From Chryseobacterium tagetis (lineage in GTDB: Bacteria > Bacteroidota > Bacteroidia > Flavobacteriales > Weeksellaceae), in NCBI RefSeq assembly GCF_016735585.2, contig NZ_JAERSE020000001.1, positions 62,001 to 126,000 on the forward strand: a stretch of 64,000 nucleotides of DNA, in the 5' to 3' direction. This document shows, one piece after another, positions 44,151-52,732 of the stretch (position 1 is the stretch's first letter; every line of letters begins with the position of its first letter). The notes beneath the pieces were generated by a model. It did not search any database and was not told the DNA's origin. It saw only the letters and a program-made list of their open reading frames with translations. The position numbers and the translations under genes are program-made.

Positions 44151-44921
44151 TTACTGATTTTCTTTCCAAAGCTGAGTGAAAGAAATAAAATCGGCAACGC
44201 TTAATTCTTCCGCTCTCTTGTCTAAAAATTCATGAGTTTTTAACGCTTCCGGAATATTCAGAACTTTTAAAGCATTCGACAGCTTTTTTCTTCTTTGATT
44301 GAATCCTGCTTTTACGATTTGTTTAAAAAGAACCTCATTTCCGGCTAAACCTTCTTTGGGATTTCTTGTTAATCTGATGACCCCTGATTTTACTTTAGGA
44401 GGGGGATTGAATACGTTTTCGTGAACCGTAAACAAATACGAAGTATCATAGTATGCCTGAACCAGAACCGATAAAATTCCGTAATCCTTTGTTCTCGGAA
44501 CTGCGGCAGTTCTTTCAGCAACTTCCTTTTGGAACATTCCCACCATTTCAGGAATCAGCTCATAATGATCTATGATTTTAAATAGGATCTGAGACGAAAT
44601 ATTATAAGGGAAATTTCCAATGATGGCAATCTGTTCCCCATTCGTAAACTGAAAATCCTGTTTCAGGAAATCCCCTACAAAAGTTTCTTCAGTTATTTTA
44701 GAATAGTTGTTTTTTAAATATTCAATCGATTCTTTATCGATCTCTGCAAGGTAAATATGCTGGTCTTTTTCCAAAAGATATTTGGTAAGAACTCCCATTC
44801 CGGGGCCTACTTCCATTACCTTATTATAGCTCTCAAAACTAAGACCTTCTACAATTTTTCTTGCGATGTTTTCATCCGTCAAAAAGTGTTGACCAAGATG
44901 CTTTTTTGCTTTTACACTCAA
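44151..44921 (-). CDS. rsmA: 16S rRNA dimethyladenosine transferase
   Basis: KsgA/RsmA of 256 residues. It dimethylates two adjacent adenosines in the 3' terminal helix of 16S rRNA. Visible are KKHLGQHFLTDENIA, the SAM-binding loop VGPGMGVLTKYLL, LAEIDKES, the catalytic NFPYN motif and MFQKEVAERTAAVPRTKDYGILSV, with a helical C-terminal domain. It starts at TTG 44921: an in-frame TAA lies three codons upstream and no internal ATG precedes the KHLGQHF core. It is divergent from ftsX and probably monocistronic. Confidence 0.94.
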   Translation of the reverse strand: MSVKAKKHLGQHFLTDENIARKIVEGLSFESYNKVMEVGPGMGVLTKYLLEKDQHIYLAEIDKESIEYLKNNYSKITEETFVGDFLKQDFQFTNGEQIAIIGNFPYNISSQILFKIIDHYELIPEMVGMFQKEVAERTAAVPRTKDYGILSVLVQAYYDTSYLFTVHENVFNPPPKVKSGVIRLTRNPKEGLAGNEVLFKQIVKAGFNQRRKKLSNALKVLNIPEALKTHEFLDKRAEELSVADFISFTQLWKENQ

Positions 44922-44987
44922 TGTTTTTTATGATTTTATTAACAGTGATTTTCTCTTTTTCGTTCCCAAATTTCGGAAGTTTTTTTC

Positions 44988-44995
44988 TATTTTAG
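44988..44995 (+). promoter_or_regulatory. -7-like box (TATTTTAG) upstream of ftsX
   Basis: TATTTTAG, 18 nt before the ftsX ATG. It is the only candidate in the gap for the long downstream operon. Confidence 0.45.
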
Positions 44996-45013
44996 CCAAA
45001 AATTTTAATATTA

Positions 45014-45913
45014 ATGGCTAAATCTGTAGATGAATTTAATAAGAAAAGGCTTAGGTCTAGCAATATTACAGTAGTAATAAGTATTGCCTTAGTGTTATTT
45101 TTGTTGGGATTAATGGGGCTTATCTTAATTAATGCTCAGAAATATTCCGATTATATCAAAGAACAGCTTGTTGTAAATGCTTACTTTGATGAAAATTATG
45201 ACGCTAAAGATTCTGTGAAAATTGCAAAACTTGAAGAAGAAACTTTTAAAGAAGTACAGACTTTAGCTCCTGTAAAAAGAGCAACGTATATCTCCAGAGA
45301 AAAAGCAGCTCAGGAAGCTAAAAAAAGCATGGGAATCGATAGTGATGCCCTGTTTGAAGAAAATATTTTTCCTTCATCTATAGAAGTCGCTTTGAAGCCA
45401 GAGTATGTAGATCCTGCAAAAATAAATGAAGCCATTAAAATTATAAGTTCAGTTCCGGGGATTGTAGACGTTAAAAATGACAGCAGTCTTATGGTGGATG
45501 TATATAATAACCTGAACAGGATTTTAAAATGGATCTTAGGTTTCTCCCTTCTGTTCTTAGTATTGGCTGTTGTTTTAATTAACAACTCGATTCGTCTGAA
45601 GATCTTCTCGAAAAGATTTATCATTAAAACCATGCAGTTGGTAGGAGCAAAAAGAAGGTTTATCTTAAAGCCTTTTATCATAGAAGCCATTATTTTAGGT
45701 GCTATTGGTTCCTTAATAGGTCTTTTGGCCTTATTTGGAGTCTGGTACTACTTCACAAGTCAAATTGGTTCAGCATTCGTACAGGATAACCAACAATATT
45801 TCTGGTTAGTCTTATTAGTATTGGGAGTTGGTATTTTTATTACCGTATTAAGTACGGTGATTGCTACCTGGAGATTCCTGAAATCGAATGTTGATGATTT
45901 ATATTATTCATAA
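45014..45913 (+). CDS. ftsX: cell division protein FtsX
   Basis: FtsX of 299 residues. A cytosolic N terminus, TM1 at about 18-40, a large periplasmic domain (about 41-165, with VSSVPGIVDVK-like ISSVPGIVDVKND before TM2), then TM2-4 (about 168-190, 215-240, 258-285), giving the standard FtsX topology. It pairs with the ATPase FtsE (not in this window) to activate peptidoglycan hydrolases at the septum. It is the first gene of a likely operon with the DUF3098 gene (2-bp gap) and uppP. Confidence 0.93.
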   Translation: MAKSVDEFNKKRLRSSNITVVISIALVLFLLGLMGLILINAQKYSDYIKEQLVVNAYFDENYDAKDSVKIAKLEEETFKEVQTLAPVKRATYISREKAAQEAKKSMGIDSDALFEENIFPSSIEVALKPEYVDPAKINEAIKIISSVPGIVDVKNDSSLMVDVYNNLNRILKWILGFSLLFLVLAVVLINNSIRLKIFSKRFIIKTMQLVGAKRRFILKPFIIEAIILGAIGSLIGLLALFGVWYYFTSQIGSAFVQDNQQYFWLVLLVLGVGIFITVLSTVIATWRFLKSNVDDLYYS

Positions 45914-45915
45914 AA

Positions 45916-46212
45916 ATGAGCAATAAAACAAATAAATTTTCCGCATCTGATTTCGGAAAAGAAACAGAAACTTCCAAAGAAAATACATTTTACTTCGGAA
46001 AAGAAAACTTTAAATGGATGTTGATCGGTTTAGCATGTATTGTAGTTGGATTTCTTTTAATGATGGGACCTGATGCGAATACCGTAGATGGAAAATTTGA
46101 TCCTAATTCCTGGAATGACGGTATATTTTCTATCCGTAGAATCAGAATTGCACCTCTTTTTGTAGTAATTGGTTTTGCTATAGAAGTATACGCGATTTTG
46201 AAAAAAAAATAA
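45916..46212 (+). CDS. DUF3098 small membrane protein
   Basis: 98 residues. A polar N terminus of ~35 residues is followed by two hydrophobic helices (about 35-52, LIGLACIVVGFLLMMG, and about 73-93, IAPLFVVIGFAIEVYAIL), separated by a short extramembrane loop DANTVDGKFDPNSWNDGIFS typical of DUF3098. The function is unknown. The strong link to ftsX in Bacteroidota suggests a role near the division or envelope machinery. It starts 2 bp after ftsX. Confidence 0.88.
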   Translation: MSNKTNKFSASDFGKETETSKENTFYFGKENFKWMLIGLACIVVGFLLMMGPDANTVDGKFDPNSWNDGIFSIRRIRIAPLFVVIGFAIEVYAILKKK

Positions 46213-46241
46213 ATGTGTTTTTAAAGTAAATGACATAATAG

Positions 46242-46270
46242 CTTTGTCAAAGTTCTGAACTTTGACAAAG
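46242..46270 (+). terminator. terminator-like hairpin inside the ftsX-uppP gene run
   Basis: CTTTGTCAAAGTTC is perfectly complemented by GAACTTTGACAAAG, followed by T8. It lies between the DUF3098 stop and uppP, only 24 bp before the uppP ATG. Confidence 0.7.
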
Positions 46271-46294
46271 TTTTTTTTGATAAAATAATAAATT

Positions 46295-47113
46295 ATGGAC
46301 TTAATCAAAGCGATTATTATTGCGATTATAGAAGGATTAACAGAATATCTTCCTATTTCATCAACGGCTCACATGGGCTTCACAGCAAACCTTATGGGAT
46401 TGCCGGAAGATGAATTTTTAAAAATGTTTCAGGTGTCTATTCAGTTTGGAGCAATTTTGTCGGTAGTCGTTGCCTATTGGAAAAAATTCTTTGATTTAAG
46501 CAATCTGAAATTTTACTATAAACTTGCTTTTGCTGTAGTTCCGGCATTAGTATTAGGATATTTATTCGATGATAAAATCGAAGCCGTTTTAGGAAATCAA
46601 ATTGCAATTTCATCTGTTTTGGTTTTAGGTGGAGTTGTTCTGCTTTTTGCAGACCAATGGTTTAAAAATCCTAAAATTGATGATGAAAAAGGAGTTACAA
46701 TAAGAAAAGCCGTTACCATTGGATTTTGGCAGTGTTTGGCAATGATGCCCGGAACAAGCCGAAGTGCAGCTTCCATTATCGGAGGAATGACACAGGGACT
46801 AACAAGAAAAGCGGCAGCAGAATTTTCATTCTTTTTAGCAGTTCCTACCATGTTGGCCGTTACAGTGTACTCGGTTTTTGTAAAAACTTGGGGAAAAGAA
46901 ACTGCTAATCCGCAAAAAGGATATGAAATGATTATGGCTTCACAAGATCACATGACCATTTTTATTGTGGGAAATGTTGTTGCATTTATAGTGGCGCTCA
47001 TTGCCATAAAAGCATTCATCGGAGTACTGAATAAATACGGTTTCAAACCTTGGGGATGGTATCGTATTTTCGTTGGATTGGCTTTGCTGATTTATTTTTA
47101 TTGGTTTAAATAA
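46295..47113 (+). CDS. uppP: undecaprenyl-diphosphatase (BacA-type)
   Basis: A polytopic inner-membrane phosphatase of 272 residues that returns undecaprenyl diphosphate to the monophosphate carrier for peptidoglycan and other surface polymers. The two inverted-repeat signatures are visible: EGLTEYLPISSTAHM (13-27, catalytic Glu) and MMPGTSRSAASIIGGM (the PGxSRSA phosphate-binding loop). The repeated hydrophobic helices cover most of the chain. It follows the DUF3098 gene but behind a hairpin with a T-run, so its expression may be partly uncoupled. The next gene starts 6 bp after the stop. Confidence 0.95.
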   Translation: MDLIKAIIIAIIEGLTEYLPISSTAHMGFTANLMGLPEDEFLKMFQVSIQFGAILSVVVAYWKKFFDLSNLKFYYKLAFAVVPALVLGYLFDDKIEAVLGNQIAISSVLVLGGVVLLFADQWFKNPKIDDEKGVTIRKAVTIGFWQCLAMMPGTSRSAASIIGGMTQGLTRKAAAEFSFFLAVPTMLAVTVYSVFVKTWGKETANPQKGYEMIMASQDHMTIFIVGNVVAFIVALIAIKAFIGVLNKYGFKPWGWYRIFVGLALLIYFYWFK

Positions 47114-47119
47114 GAAGAA

Positions 47120-47896
47120 TTGAAAAAATATTTTCTCTTTTTTATTCTATTTTCTAAAATTCTCTTTTCTCAGAACTGGAAAGAAAAGGTTTTTGATGAA
47201 GTTATTTTGATAAAAGATGAAAATGTAGTTCAATCCGGGAATGTATTTCTGATCGATATTCCGTTGAAAATTACAAGTGATCAAAAACCGGTTTTCTACA
47301 ATGCTTCCCATATTCCAAACGAATTATTCTTTGATAAAAATGTTTTTTTGCCTCAGAGTAATGAATTCATTTTAATTTCTCCGGATAAGGTATATTATAA
47401 GAGTGTCAGGGAATTTTCAAATAAAATAAAAGGCCATGCAGAGCCCATGAAAACGGATAAGTTTTATTTTGTGAAAAGAAATGAATCAAAATGGGACAGT
47501 ATTTCACTGAATTCTCAGAACTATCCTAAAATCAAATTTAAAGATAGAAAGACTTCAGTTCCTCCAAATGCTATTGTTTCCTATTACTCAGAATTTTTTG
47601 GCTCGGTTTGTTGCCCGAGAGATAAGAAAAGAGATTTTTTGAGAGATAATAAGAACGATTATTTCTTTCAGGAACTTAAAAATAATGGGATTTCTGTAAA
47701 AGAAATGTATTCGTGCAGTTTTGGAGAAGAGGGAGAATATGGTTCTTTTTATCCCCTTAAAGAACTATCTACTGAACAAAAGCTGACCTTCATTAAGAAA
47801 AGACGCGATTTCTTTCAGCAAAATCCAGAAGAATACAAAATATTTTTTCCGGGAATCATTGACTATCCCAATCTTAAATTAAGAAGTCTGAATTAA
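47120..47896 (+). CDS. hypothetical secreted protein
   Basis: 258 residues, not recognised. The N terminus (KKYFLFFILFSKILFSQ) is a signal peptide, and the rest is soluble, basic and Lys/Phe-rich with three Cys in the second half (GSVCCPRD, YSCSF). No catalytic motif is seen. The start is TTG 47120: an in-frame TAA three codons upstream closes the frame and the first in-frame ATG lies beyond residue 100. It is 6 bp from uppP, and truB begins 48 bp later, so it rides in that operon. It is AT-rich relative to its neighbours and looks like a lineage-specific insertion. Confidence 0.7.
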   Translation: MKKYFLFFILFSKILFSQNWKEKVFDEVILIKDENVVQSGNVFLIDIPLKITSDQKPVFYNASHIPNELFFDKNVFLPQSNEFILISPDKVYYKSVREFSNKIKGHAEPMKTDKFYFVKRNESKWDSISLNSQNYPKIKFKDRKTSVPPNAIVSYYSEFFGSVCCPRDKKRDFLRDNKNDYFFQELKNNGISVKEMYSCSFGEEGEYGSFYPLKELSTEQKLTFIKKRRDFFQQNPEEYKIFFPGIIDYPNLKLRSLN

Positions 47897-47944
47897 TCAA
47901 TACACATTAAAAATGTATTCAAATTTATCTATTACTCATCAATA

Positions 47945-48643
47945 ATGACCGCAGAAGAACTACAATCAGGACACATTTTTTTATTGGACAAACCTTTGGA
48001 TTGGACCTCTTTTCAGGCAGTCAATAAAATGAAATATAAACTCAAAAGAGAGTTTAATCTTCCCAAAAAATTCAAAATTGGTCATGCCGGAACTTTAGAT
48101 CCCAGAGCTACAGGACTTCTTATTGTTTGCTGCGGGAAATTCACAAAAAAAATTCCTGAAATACAGGATGCGCCGAAAGAATATTGGACTGAGATAAAAA
48201 TAGGTGTACAAACAGAATCTTACGATACTGAGAAACCTGAAATCCTTCATCAGGACTTTTCGCATATTACAGAAGAGCATATCAAAACTGCTTTAGAAAA
48301 GTTCTTAGGAGAAATTGAACAGAAACCACCGGTTTTCTCAGCGATAAAAATTGACGGACAAAGAGCTTACAATTTAGCCAGAGCAGGAGAAGAAGTAGAA
48401 ATGAAATCAAGAAAAACAACCATCTTTTATATTGAAGATGTTAAAATTGATCTTCCTTTGATAAGTTTTACGGTAGGCTGTTCAAAAGGAACCTATATCA
48501 GAAGTCTGGCTCACGATATTGGTCAGGAATTGGGAGTAGGAGCTTATTTAACACAATTGAGAAGAACAAAAATCGGAGACTATAAAATTGAAGATGCCAC
48601 ATCAGATTTCTTAGAAAACGATTTTAGATTTAATAATTCATGA
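47945..48643 (+). CDS. truB: tRNA pseudouridine(55) synthase
   Basis: TruB of 232 residues, the short form without a C-terminal PUA extension. It isomerises U55 in the T-loop of tRNAs. LLDKPLDWTSFQAVNKMK is near the start, the catalytic motif is HAGTLDPRATGLL (Asp52), and KPPVFSAIKIDGQRAYNLAR and the conserved SKGTYIRSLAHDIGQELG follow. Its last four bases overlap the start of the next gene (ATGA), which shows translational coupling. Confidence 0.95.
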   Translation: MTAEELQSGHIFLLDKPLDWTSFQAVNKMKYKLKREFNLPKKFKIGHAGTLDPRATGLLIVCCGKFTKKIPEIQDAPKEYWTEIKIGVQTESYDTEKPEILHQDFSHITEEHIKTALEKFLGEIEQKPPVFSAIKIDGQRAYNLARAGEEVEMKSRKTTIFYIEDVKIDLPLISFTVGCSKGTYIRSLAHDIGQELGVGAYLTQLRRTKIGDYKIEDATSDFLENDFRFNNS

Positions 48644-49221
48644 TGAAAAAATTACTTTTATTAGCCACTTTATGTGGTTCTTTATTATCCTTTTCGCAAA
48701 ATACAGAATCAAAAAAACAGAAAATGGATTTTTATTTTAATCCTTCTGTAAATATAGGATACAATATATTTACAGAAAAAGGAGTTCCCAACAATACCCA
48801 ATATATTGTCCCGAAAGCACCAAATAAAATAAGCTACGGAATTACGGCAATTGGTGGATACAATTTTCTTCCTAACTTTGCATTGGGAATGGGGCTTAAA
48901 TATAGTTTTATACAAGACAATTATCATTTGATGTATGTCATGGTTCAGCCGAAAATTATTTTTGATCCGGGAGACCGTCCGTTTTATATCGATCTGAATT
49001 ATGGAAAGCAGATCAATAATGCAGTCGTTTCAGATTCTGAATTCTGGGGTGCAAGATTAGGAATGCAAGTCTCTTATTCAAAAAGATTAAGTCAGGAAGG
49101 AGGAATTATTCTGGAAGGCTATAAATTAGGAAATGCTAATAAAAATCCGTTTTTTATCGGTTTAAGCTATGGAATTACCATTTTCAGCAATAAAAATTAT
49201 ACAGGTTACGGAGAAGATTAA
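48640..49221 (+). CDS. small outer-membrane-like beta-barrel protein
   Basis: 193 residues. A signal peptide ([19 protein letters not shown]) is followed by alternating amphipathic strands ([59 protein letters not shown]). This suggests an eight- to ten-stranded barrel in the outer membrane. No specific family is recognised. The start codon overlaps the truB stop by 4 bp, and its own TAA overlaps the ATG of rluF by 1 base (TAATG), so it is tightly embedded between two pseudouridine synthase genes without an obvious functional link. Confidence 0.75.
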   Translation: MMKKLLLLATLCGSLLSFSQNTESKKQKMDFYFNPSVNIGYNIFTEKGVPNNTQYIVPKAPNKISYGITAIGGYNFLPNFALGMGLKYSFIQDNYHLMYVMVQPKIIFDPGDRPFYIDLNYGKQINNAVVSDSEFWGARLGMQVSYSKRLSQEGGIILEGYKLGNANKNPFFIGLSYGITIFSNKNYTGYGED

Positions 49222-49943
49222 TGGAAAAAACGCGTATTAATAAATATTTATCAGAAGTAGGATACTGTTCTAGAAGAGCAGCAGATAAGCTTTTGGAAGA
49301 AGGAAGAATTAAAATAAACGGTCAGATTCCTGAACTGGGAACAAAAGTTTCTGATGAAGACCTTGTAGAAGTAGACGGAAAACCGATTCGTGAGCCGCAG
49401 GATAAACCGGTTTATATTGCGTTTAACAAACCTGTAGGTATTGTTTGTACGACAGATACAAAACGCGAGAAAAATAATATTGTTGATTACATCAATCATC
49501 CAACGAGAATTTTCCCGATCGGAAGGCTTGATAAACCGAGCGAAGGTCTTATTCTTCTTACCAGTGACGGTGATATCGTGAATAAAATCCTTAGAGCAAG
49601 GAACAATCATGAAAAAGAATATCTGGTAAGAGTAGACAAGCCGATCACCCCGAGATTTTTGGAAAAAATGCGTAATGGAGTTCCTATTTTAGATACAGTC
49701 ACTAAAAAATGTGAGGTTGAAAAAATAGACGATATGAACTTCAGAATCGTGCTTACACAAGGTCTGAATCGACAAATCCGTAGAATGTGCGAGTTTTTGG
49801 GCTATGAAGTAAAAAAGCTTAAGCGAATTCGTATCATGAATCTAAAATTAGATCTCCCGATCGGTAAATGGAGAGATTTGACGAATGAAGAACTTTCTGC
49901 GCTCAATATGCTTTTAGAAGATTCCAGTAAGACTGTGGACTAA
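49221..49943 (+). CDS. rluF: 23S rRNA pseudouridine synthase (RluF type)
   Basis: 240 residues. An N-terminal S4 RNA-binding domain (about 4-50, [21 protein letters not shown]) is joined to an RsuA/RluB/RluF catalytic domain: [34 protein letters not shown] (catalytic Asp104), [11 protein letters not shown] and [28 protein letters not shown]. The VCTTD motif and the LNRQIRRM segment point to RluF (U2604) rather than RluB or RsuA, though exact target assignment is an inference. It is last in the ftsX-truB run, and the convergent neighbour ends 4 bp away. Confidence 0.88.
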   Translation: MEKTRINKYLSEVGYCSRRAADKLLEEGRIKINGQIPELGTKVSDEDLVEVDGKPIREPQDKPVYIAFNKPVGIVCTTDTKREKNNIVDYINHPTRIFPIGRLDKPSEGLILLTSDGDIVNKILRARNNHEKEYLVRVDKPITPRFLEKMRNGVPILDTVTKKCEVEKIDDMNFRIVLTQGLNRQIRRMCEFLGYEVKKLKRIRIMNLKLDLPIGKWRDLTNEELSALNMLLEDSSKTVD

Positions 49944-49947
49944 GGTT

Positions 49948-51246
49948 TTATTTGGTATATAATCTCATCCTTGTTTCATATTCAGGTTTTAGTTTCAAAT
50001 ACTTCCAGATTTTTCTGTCATCAGGATTAGTGATTCTGTAATAGATAATTCTATCCGCAGAATATTTAAAATAAGGATGGTTTTTCAGCCATTCTTCAGG
50101 AGCTTCTGTTAATGTATATTTCTGAACATTTGAAGTGTTCAGCTGAGCTGTTGACAGTAATTTTTGTGTTAATTCAGGATCAATATTGTAAGTGGTTAGA
50201 ATTTGCTCTTTATTGACAAATCCGCCCAGTTTTTTCCTAAATCCGATCAGTGAACCTGCCGCTTTTTCATCAAATCCAAATTCGATCAGCTGTTTGAAAG
50301 TAATTGCATTCAGATCTACTTTCGAAAAGTCAGTTTTTTCTTGTTGCTTTGTTTCATGTTTCTGATTTTCATTATTTTGGACTGAACTTAATTTAATAAA
50401 AGGCTTCATCTCTTCAAACTTTTCAGCAGAAATCACAAAACATTTCTGAATATCCTCTAAATTTTTGAAACTTCCTTTTAAATTTCGGTCGCGATAATTA
50501 ATAATCGTTTGCGCCTGTTTTTCAGAAAAACCAAAAGATTTCCACCCTTCGAGGTCTAAAATATTCGGATCAAAAGTATGGTACAGAATTTTCGTCTTTT
50601 CAGTTTTAAAGTTTTTAGAATACTTATTAAAATTTGCAGGAGTGTTTTCAGGAAGTATCAAATAAGGACTGATCTTCTGGAAATTTTCTCCGCTGATGAT
50701 AAAACATTCTTTAAATTTTTCCTTGCTTACAAAACTGCCTCCCAAATAACTTTTATATTTCAGAATGGCATCTGCTTGTTTTTCGCTGAATCCCATTTTT
50801 ATCCAGTCCTCAGCAGAATAATGATCCGGATTGAATTTTCCGGAAACTGTAATCGTCTTTTTTTCAAAACTTTTGAAATTGCCGGATGCTGCTTCTTTAT
50901 TATTTTCCGGCAGAGCAAGATAAGGTTCCAGTTCTGCAAATTTTTCTGCGGAAATAGCAAAACATTTTCTGAACTGCTCTTTTGAAGTGAATTTTCCTCC
51001 GACGATTTTTTTATAATTCAGGATGGTGGCAATCTGTTTTGAAGAAAAACCCAAATGCTGCCATTGTTTTTCATCCAGATCATTGGGATCAAAGTCTGCT
51101 AGCTCTAAAATAGATTTGTTTTCAGAAATGAATTTAACTTCTGGGAAATTCTCGTTTCCTGCTTTAGAATAATTCTGAAATGCAACAAGAACGAGCAGGA
51201 ACATACCTAATCCTGCTATTTTTGTGTAATAACCTTTTTTCATCAT
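49948..51246 (-). CDS. membrane-anchored protein with four helix-hairpin-helix repeats
   Basis: 432 residues. An uncleaved or cleaved N-terminal hydrophobic segment (about 8-24) exports it. Then come four HhH-like modules (about 52-114, 138-200, 225-287, 309-370) that share the pattern W..xGFSxKQAxxIxxYkxxxGGsFxxkExxkkCFxISxExFxxxxPyL. The modules resemble ComEA and other exported HhH proteins. The C-terminal ~60 residues are different (LTEAPEEWLKNHPYFKYSADRIIYYRITNP). Periplasmic or cell-surface DNA binding is possible, and competence-type uptake is a guess. The gene is downstream of a MerR-like regulator on the same strand (90-bp gap). Confidence 0.8.
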   Translation of the reverse strand: MMKKGYYTKIAGLGMFLLVLVAFQNYSKAGNENFPEVKFISENKSILELADFDPNDLDEKQWQHLGFSSKQIATILNYKKIVGGKFTSKEQFRKCFAISAEKFAELEPYLALPENNKEAASGNFKSFEKKTITVSGKFNPDHYSAEDWIKMGFSEKQADAILKYKSYLGGSFVSKEKFKECFIISGENFQKISPYLILPENTPANFNKYSKNFKTEKTKILYHTFDPNILDLEGWKSFGFSEKQAQTIINYRDRNLKGSFKNLEDIQKCFVISAEKFEEMKPFIKLSSVQNNENQKHETKQQEKTDFSKVDLNAITFKQLIEFGFDEKAAGSLIGFRKKLGGFVNKEQILTTYNIDPELTQKLLSTAQLNTSNVQKYTLTEAPEEWLKNHPYFKYSADRIIYYRITNPDDRKIWKYLKLKPEYETRMRLYTK

Positions 51247-51336
51247 AGAGTAAATTTAATAAGAAAATCAAATTAAATCTAACAATATGGGAATAAAATG
51301 AAATGTAAAATTATAGATATGAGGATTTTACAGAAA

Positions 51337-51687
51337 TTAAAGGCTTTCAGTATCTTTTTCAGCCAAAGAGTCTTTCAGTTTCAGAAGCTCTGCTTTTACA
51401 AATTCTAAACGGTCTATTAAAGTAACGGTTTCAGAAATTTTGCTGTTGGTCGTTAGTGCAACACGGGCTCCATCCAGTGTATAGCCTTTTTCCTTTACCA
51501 AATGATAGATCATCTGTAAATTGCTGATATCTTCAGGAGTGAAATATCGGTTCCCCTTTTTGTTTTTTTTAGGCTTTATAATGGGGAATTCCTGTTCCCA
51601 ATAACGTATTAATGAAGTGTTTACATCAAATGCCTTTGCGACTTCTCCTATTGAATAATACAGCTTATCGGGTAAATTTATCTTCAT
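51337..51687 (-). CDS. MerR family transcriptional regulator
   Basis: 116 residues. A MerR winged HTH (about 8-75): LYYSIGEVAKAFDVNTSLIRYWEQEFP then the KPKKNKKGNRYFTPEDISNLQMIYHLVKEKGYTLDGAR wing and helices. A short dimerisation helix follows. No Cys-rich or other ligand-binding domain is present. ATG 51687 is used: a longer frame to 51708 would begin inside the TATCTTTG promoter box. Targets are unknown. The HhH gene immediately downstream is a candidate co-transcribed partner. Confidence 0.9.
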   Translation of the reverse strand: MKINLPDKLYYSIGEVAKAFDVNTSLIRYWEQEFPIIKPKKNKKGNRYFTPEDISNLQMIYHLVKEKGYTLDGARVALTTNSKISETVTLIDRLEFVKAELLKLKDSLAEKDTESL

Positions 51688-51705
51688 TTTTAGAATCCTA
51701 ATCTT

Positions 51706-51713
51706 CAAAGATA
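51706..51713 (-). promoter_or_regulatory. TAnnTTTG -7 box of the MerR gene
   Basis: The minus strand reads TATCTTTG, 18 nt before the ATG at 51687. Confidence 0.65.
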
Positions 51714-51820
51714 AAAATTTTTAAAAAACGTAACAAATATATAATGTATGTTTATGTTTTCTGTGTTTAATAAAACTAAAAGTCGTCATGAATTTCTAAA
51801 GAAAATACTTTTGTTTTCAC

Positions 51821-51828
51821 TATTTTTG
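51821..51828 (+). promoter_or_regulatory. TAnnTTTG -7 box of the AraC gene
   Basis: TATTTTTG, ending 19 nt before the TTG start at 51848. Confidence 0.55.
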
Positions 51829-51847
51829 ATTTAAAATAAAAATTACA

Positions 51848-52729
51848 TTGGATTCTATTTCAGTGCTTCATATCGATCTGTTTCAGTCGGGGAAAAGTGC
51901 CTCTGATTTTTATTTCAGCACATTACAGAATCACCTCATTGTAGGGCATCGTCATCTTGAAAAAGCCCACCGTCATGACTTTTATGCTACGATTTTGTTC
52001 ACCAAAGGAACTGGGATTCACGAGATCGATTTTCAGAAGTACGAAATTTCAGCAGGAAGCTTATTTTTTATGTCTCCCGGACAAATTCACAGTTGGGAAC
52101 TTTCAGACGATATTGAAGGTTACCTTTTCTTTTGTCTGCCGGATTTTTACGAAATGCATTATGTACATCAAAAATTAAGAAGTTTTCCCTTTTTCGGATC
52201 GGTTAATTTTCCACGGAAACTGCAGCTTAATGAAACTGAATTAGAAGAAAACCTTAGTTTATTTCTCGAGCTGGAAAAAGAATATCATGGGCAGGATGCG
52301 ATGAAAAACGGATATATGCTGTCGCTGATGTCACAGATCTTTATAAAATCAACAAGACAGTTTTCCAGAGATTTTGATCATTTGGCTTCATCGGCAAGTC
52401 TTTCTTATTTTAAACATTACCAGGATTTTGAAAATTGGGTAGAGCAGTATTTCAGTAAAGAAAAATCAATTGCTTTTTATGCTTCACTAATGGATATTTC
52501 TCCAAAACATTTAAATCGTATTACTCAGACCGTGGTGCAAAAAACGGCAACAGATGTGATTACCGAAAGAACGATCTTGGAGGCTAAAAGAATGCTGATG
52601 TATCTGGATGAAAGTCTGGTAGAAATTGCTTTCAGGCTGGGCTATGAAGAATATTCTTATTTTGTGAGAGTATTCCGAAAAACTTCCGGAATGACTCCCA
52701 CGCAATTTATTAAAAAATACAAGGTTTAA
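51848..52729 (+). CDS. AraC family transcriptional regulator with cupin sensor domain
   Basis: 293 residues. The N-terminal cupin-like sensor (about 28-110; HLEKAHRHDFYATILFTKGT...ISAGSLFFMSPGQIHSW) binds an unknown small molecule. The C-terminal AraC double HTH (about 195-290) has SIAFYASLMDISPKHLNRITQ and the second helix pair LVEIAFRLGYEEYSYFVRVFRKTSGMTPTQF. It starts at TTG 51848, since no ATG precedes the cupin and a TAnnTTTG box lies just upstream. The convergent gene ccoG ends 3 bp away. Targets are not evident. Confidence 0.9.
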   Translation: MDSISVLHIDLFQSGKSASDFYFSTLQNHLIVGHRHLEKAHRHDFYATILFTKGTGIHEIDFQKYEISAGSLFFMSPGQIHSWELSDDIEGYLFFCLPDFYEMHYVHQKLRSFPFFGSVNFPRKLQLNETELEENLSLFLELEKEYHGQDAMKNGYMLSLMSQIFIKSTRQFSRDFDHLASSASLSYFKHYQDFENWVEQYFSKEKSIAFYASLMDISPKHLNRITQTVVQKTATDVITERTILEAKRMLMYLDESLVEIAFRLGYEEYSYFVRVFRKTSGMTPTQFIKKYKV

Positions 52730-52732
52730 AAG

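Noticed and set aside
45310..45690. 126-codon minus-strand frame inside ftsX
   Set aside because: It is antisense to the FtsX periplasmic and membrane domains, with no independent support.
51337..51708. Longer MerR start at 51708
   Set aside because: The extra codons begin inside the TATCTTTG promoter box, so they would not be transcribed.
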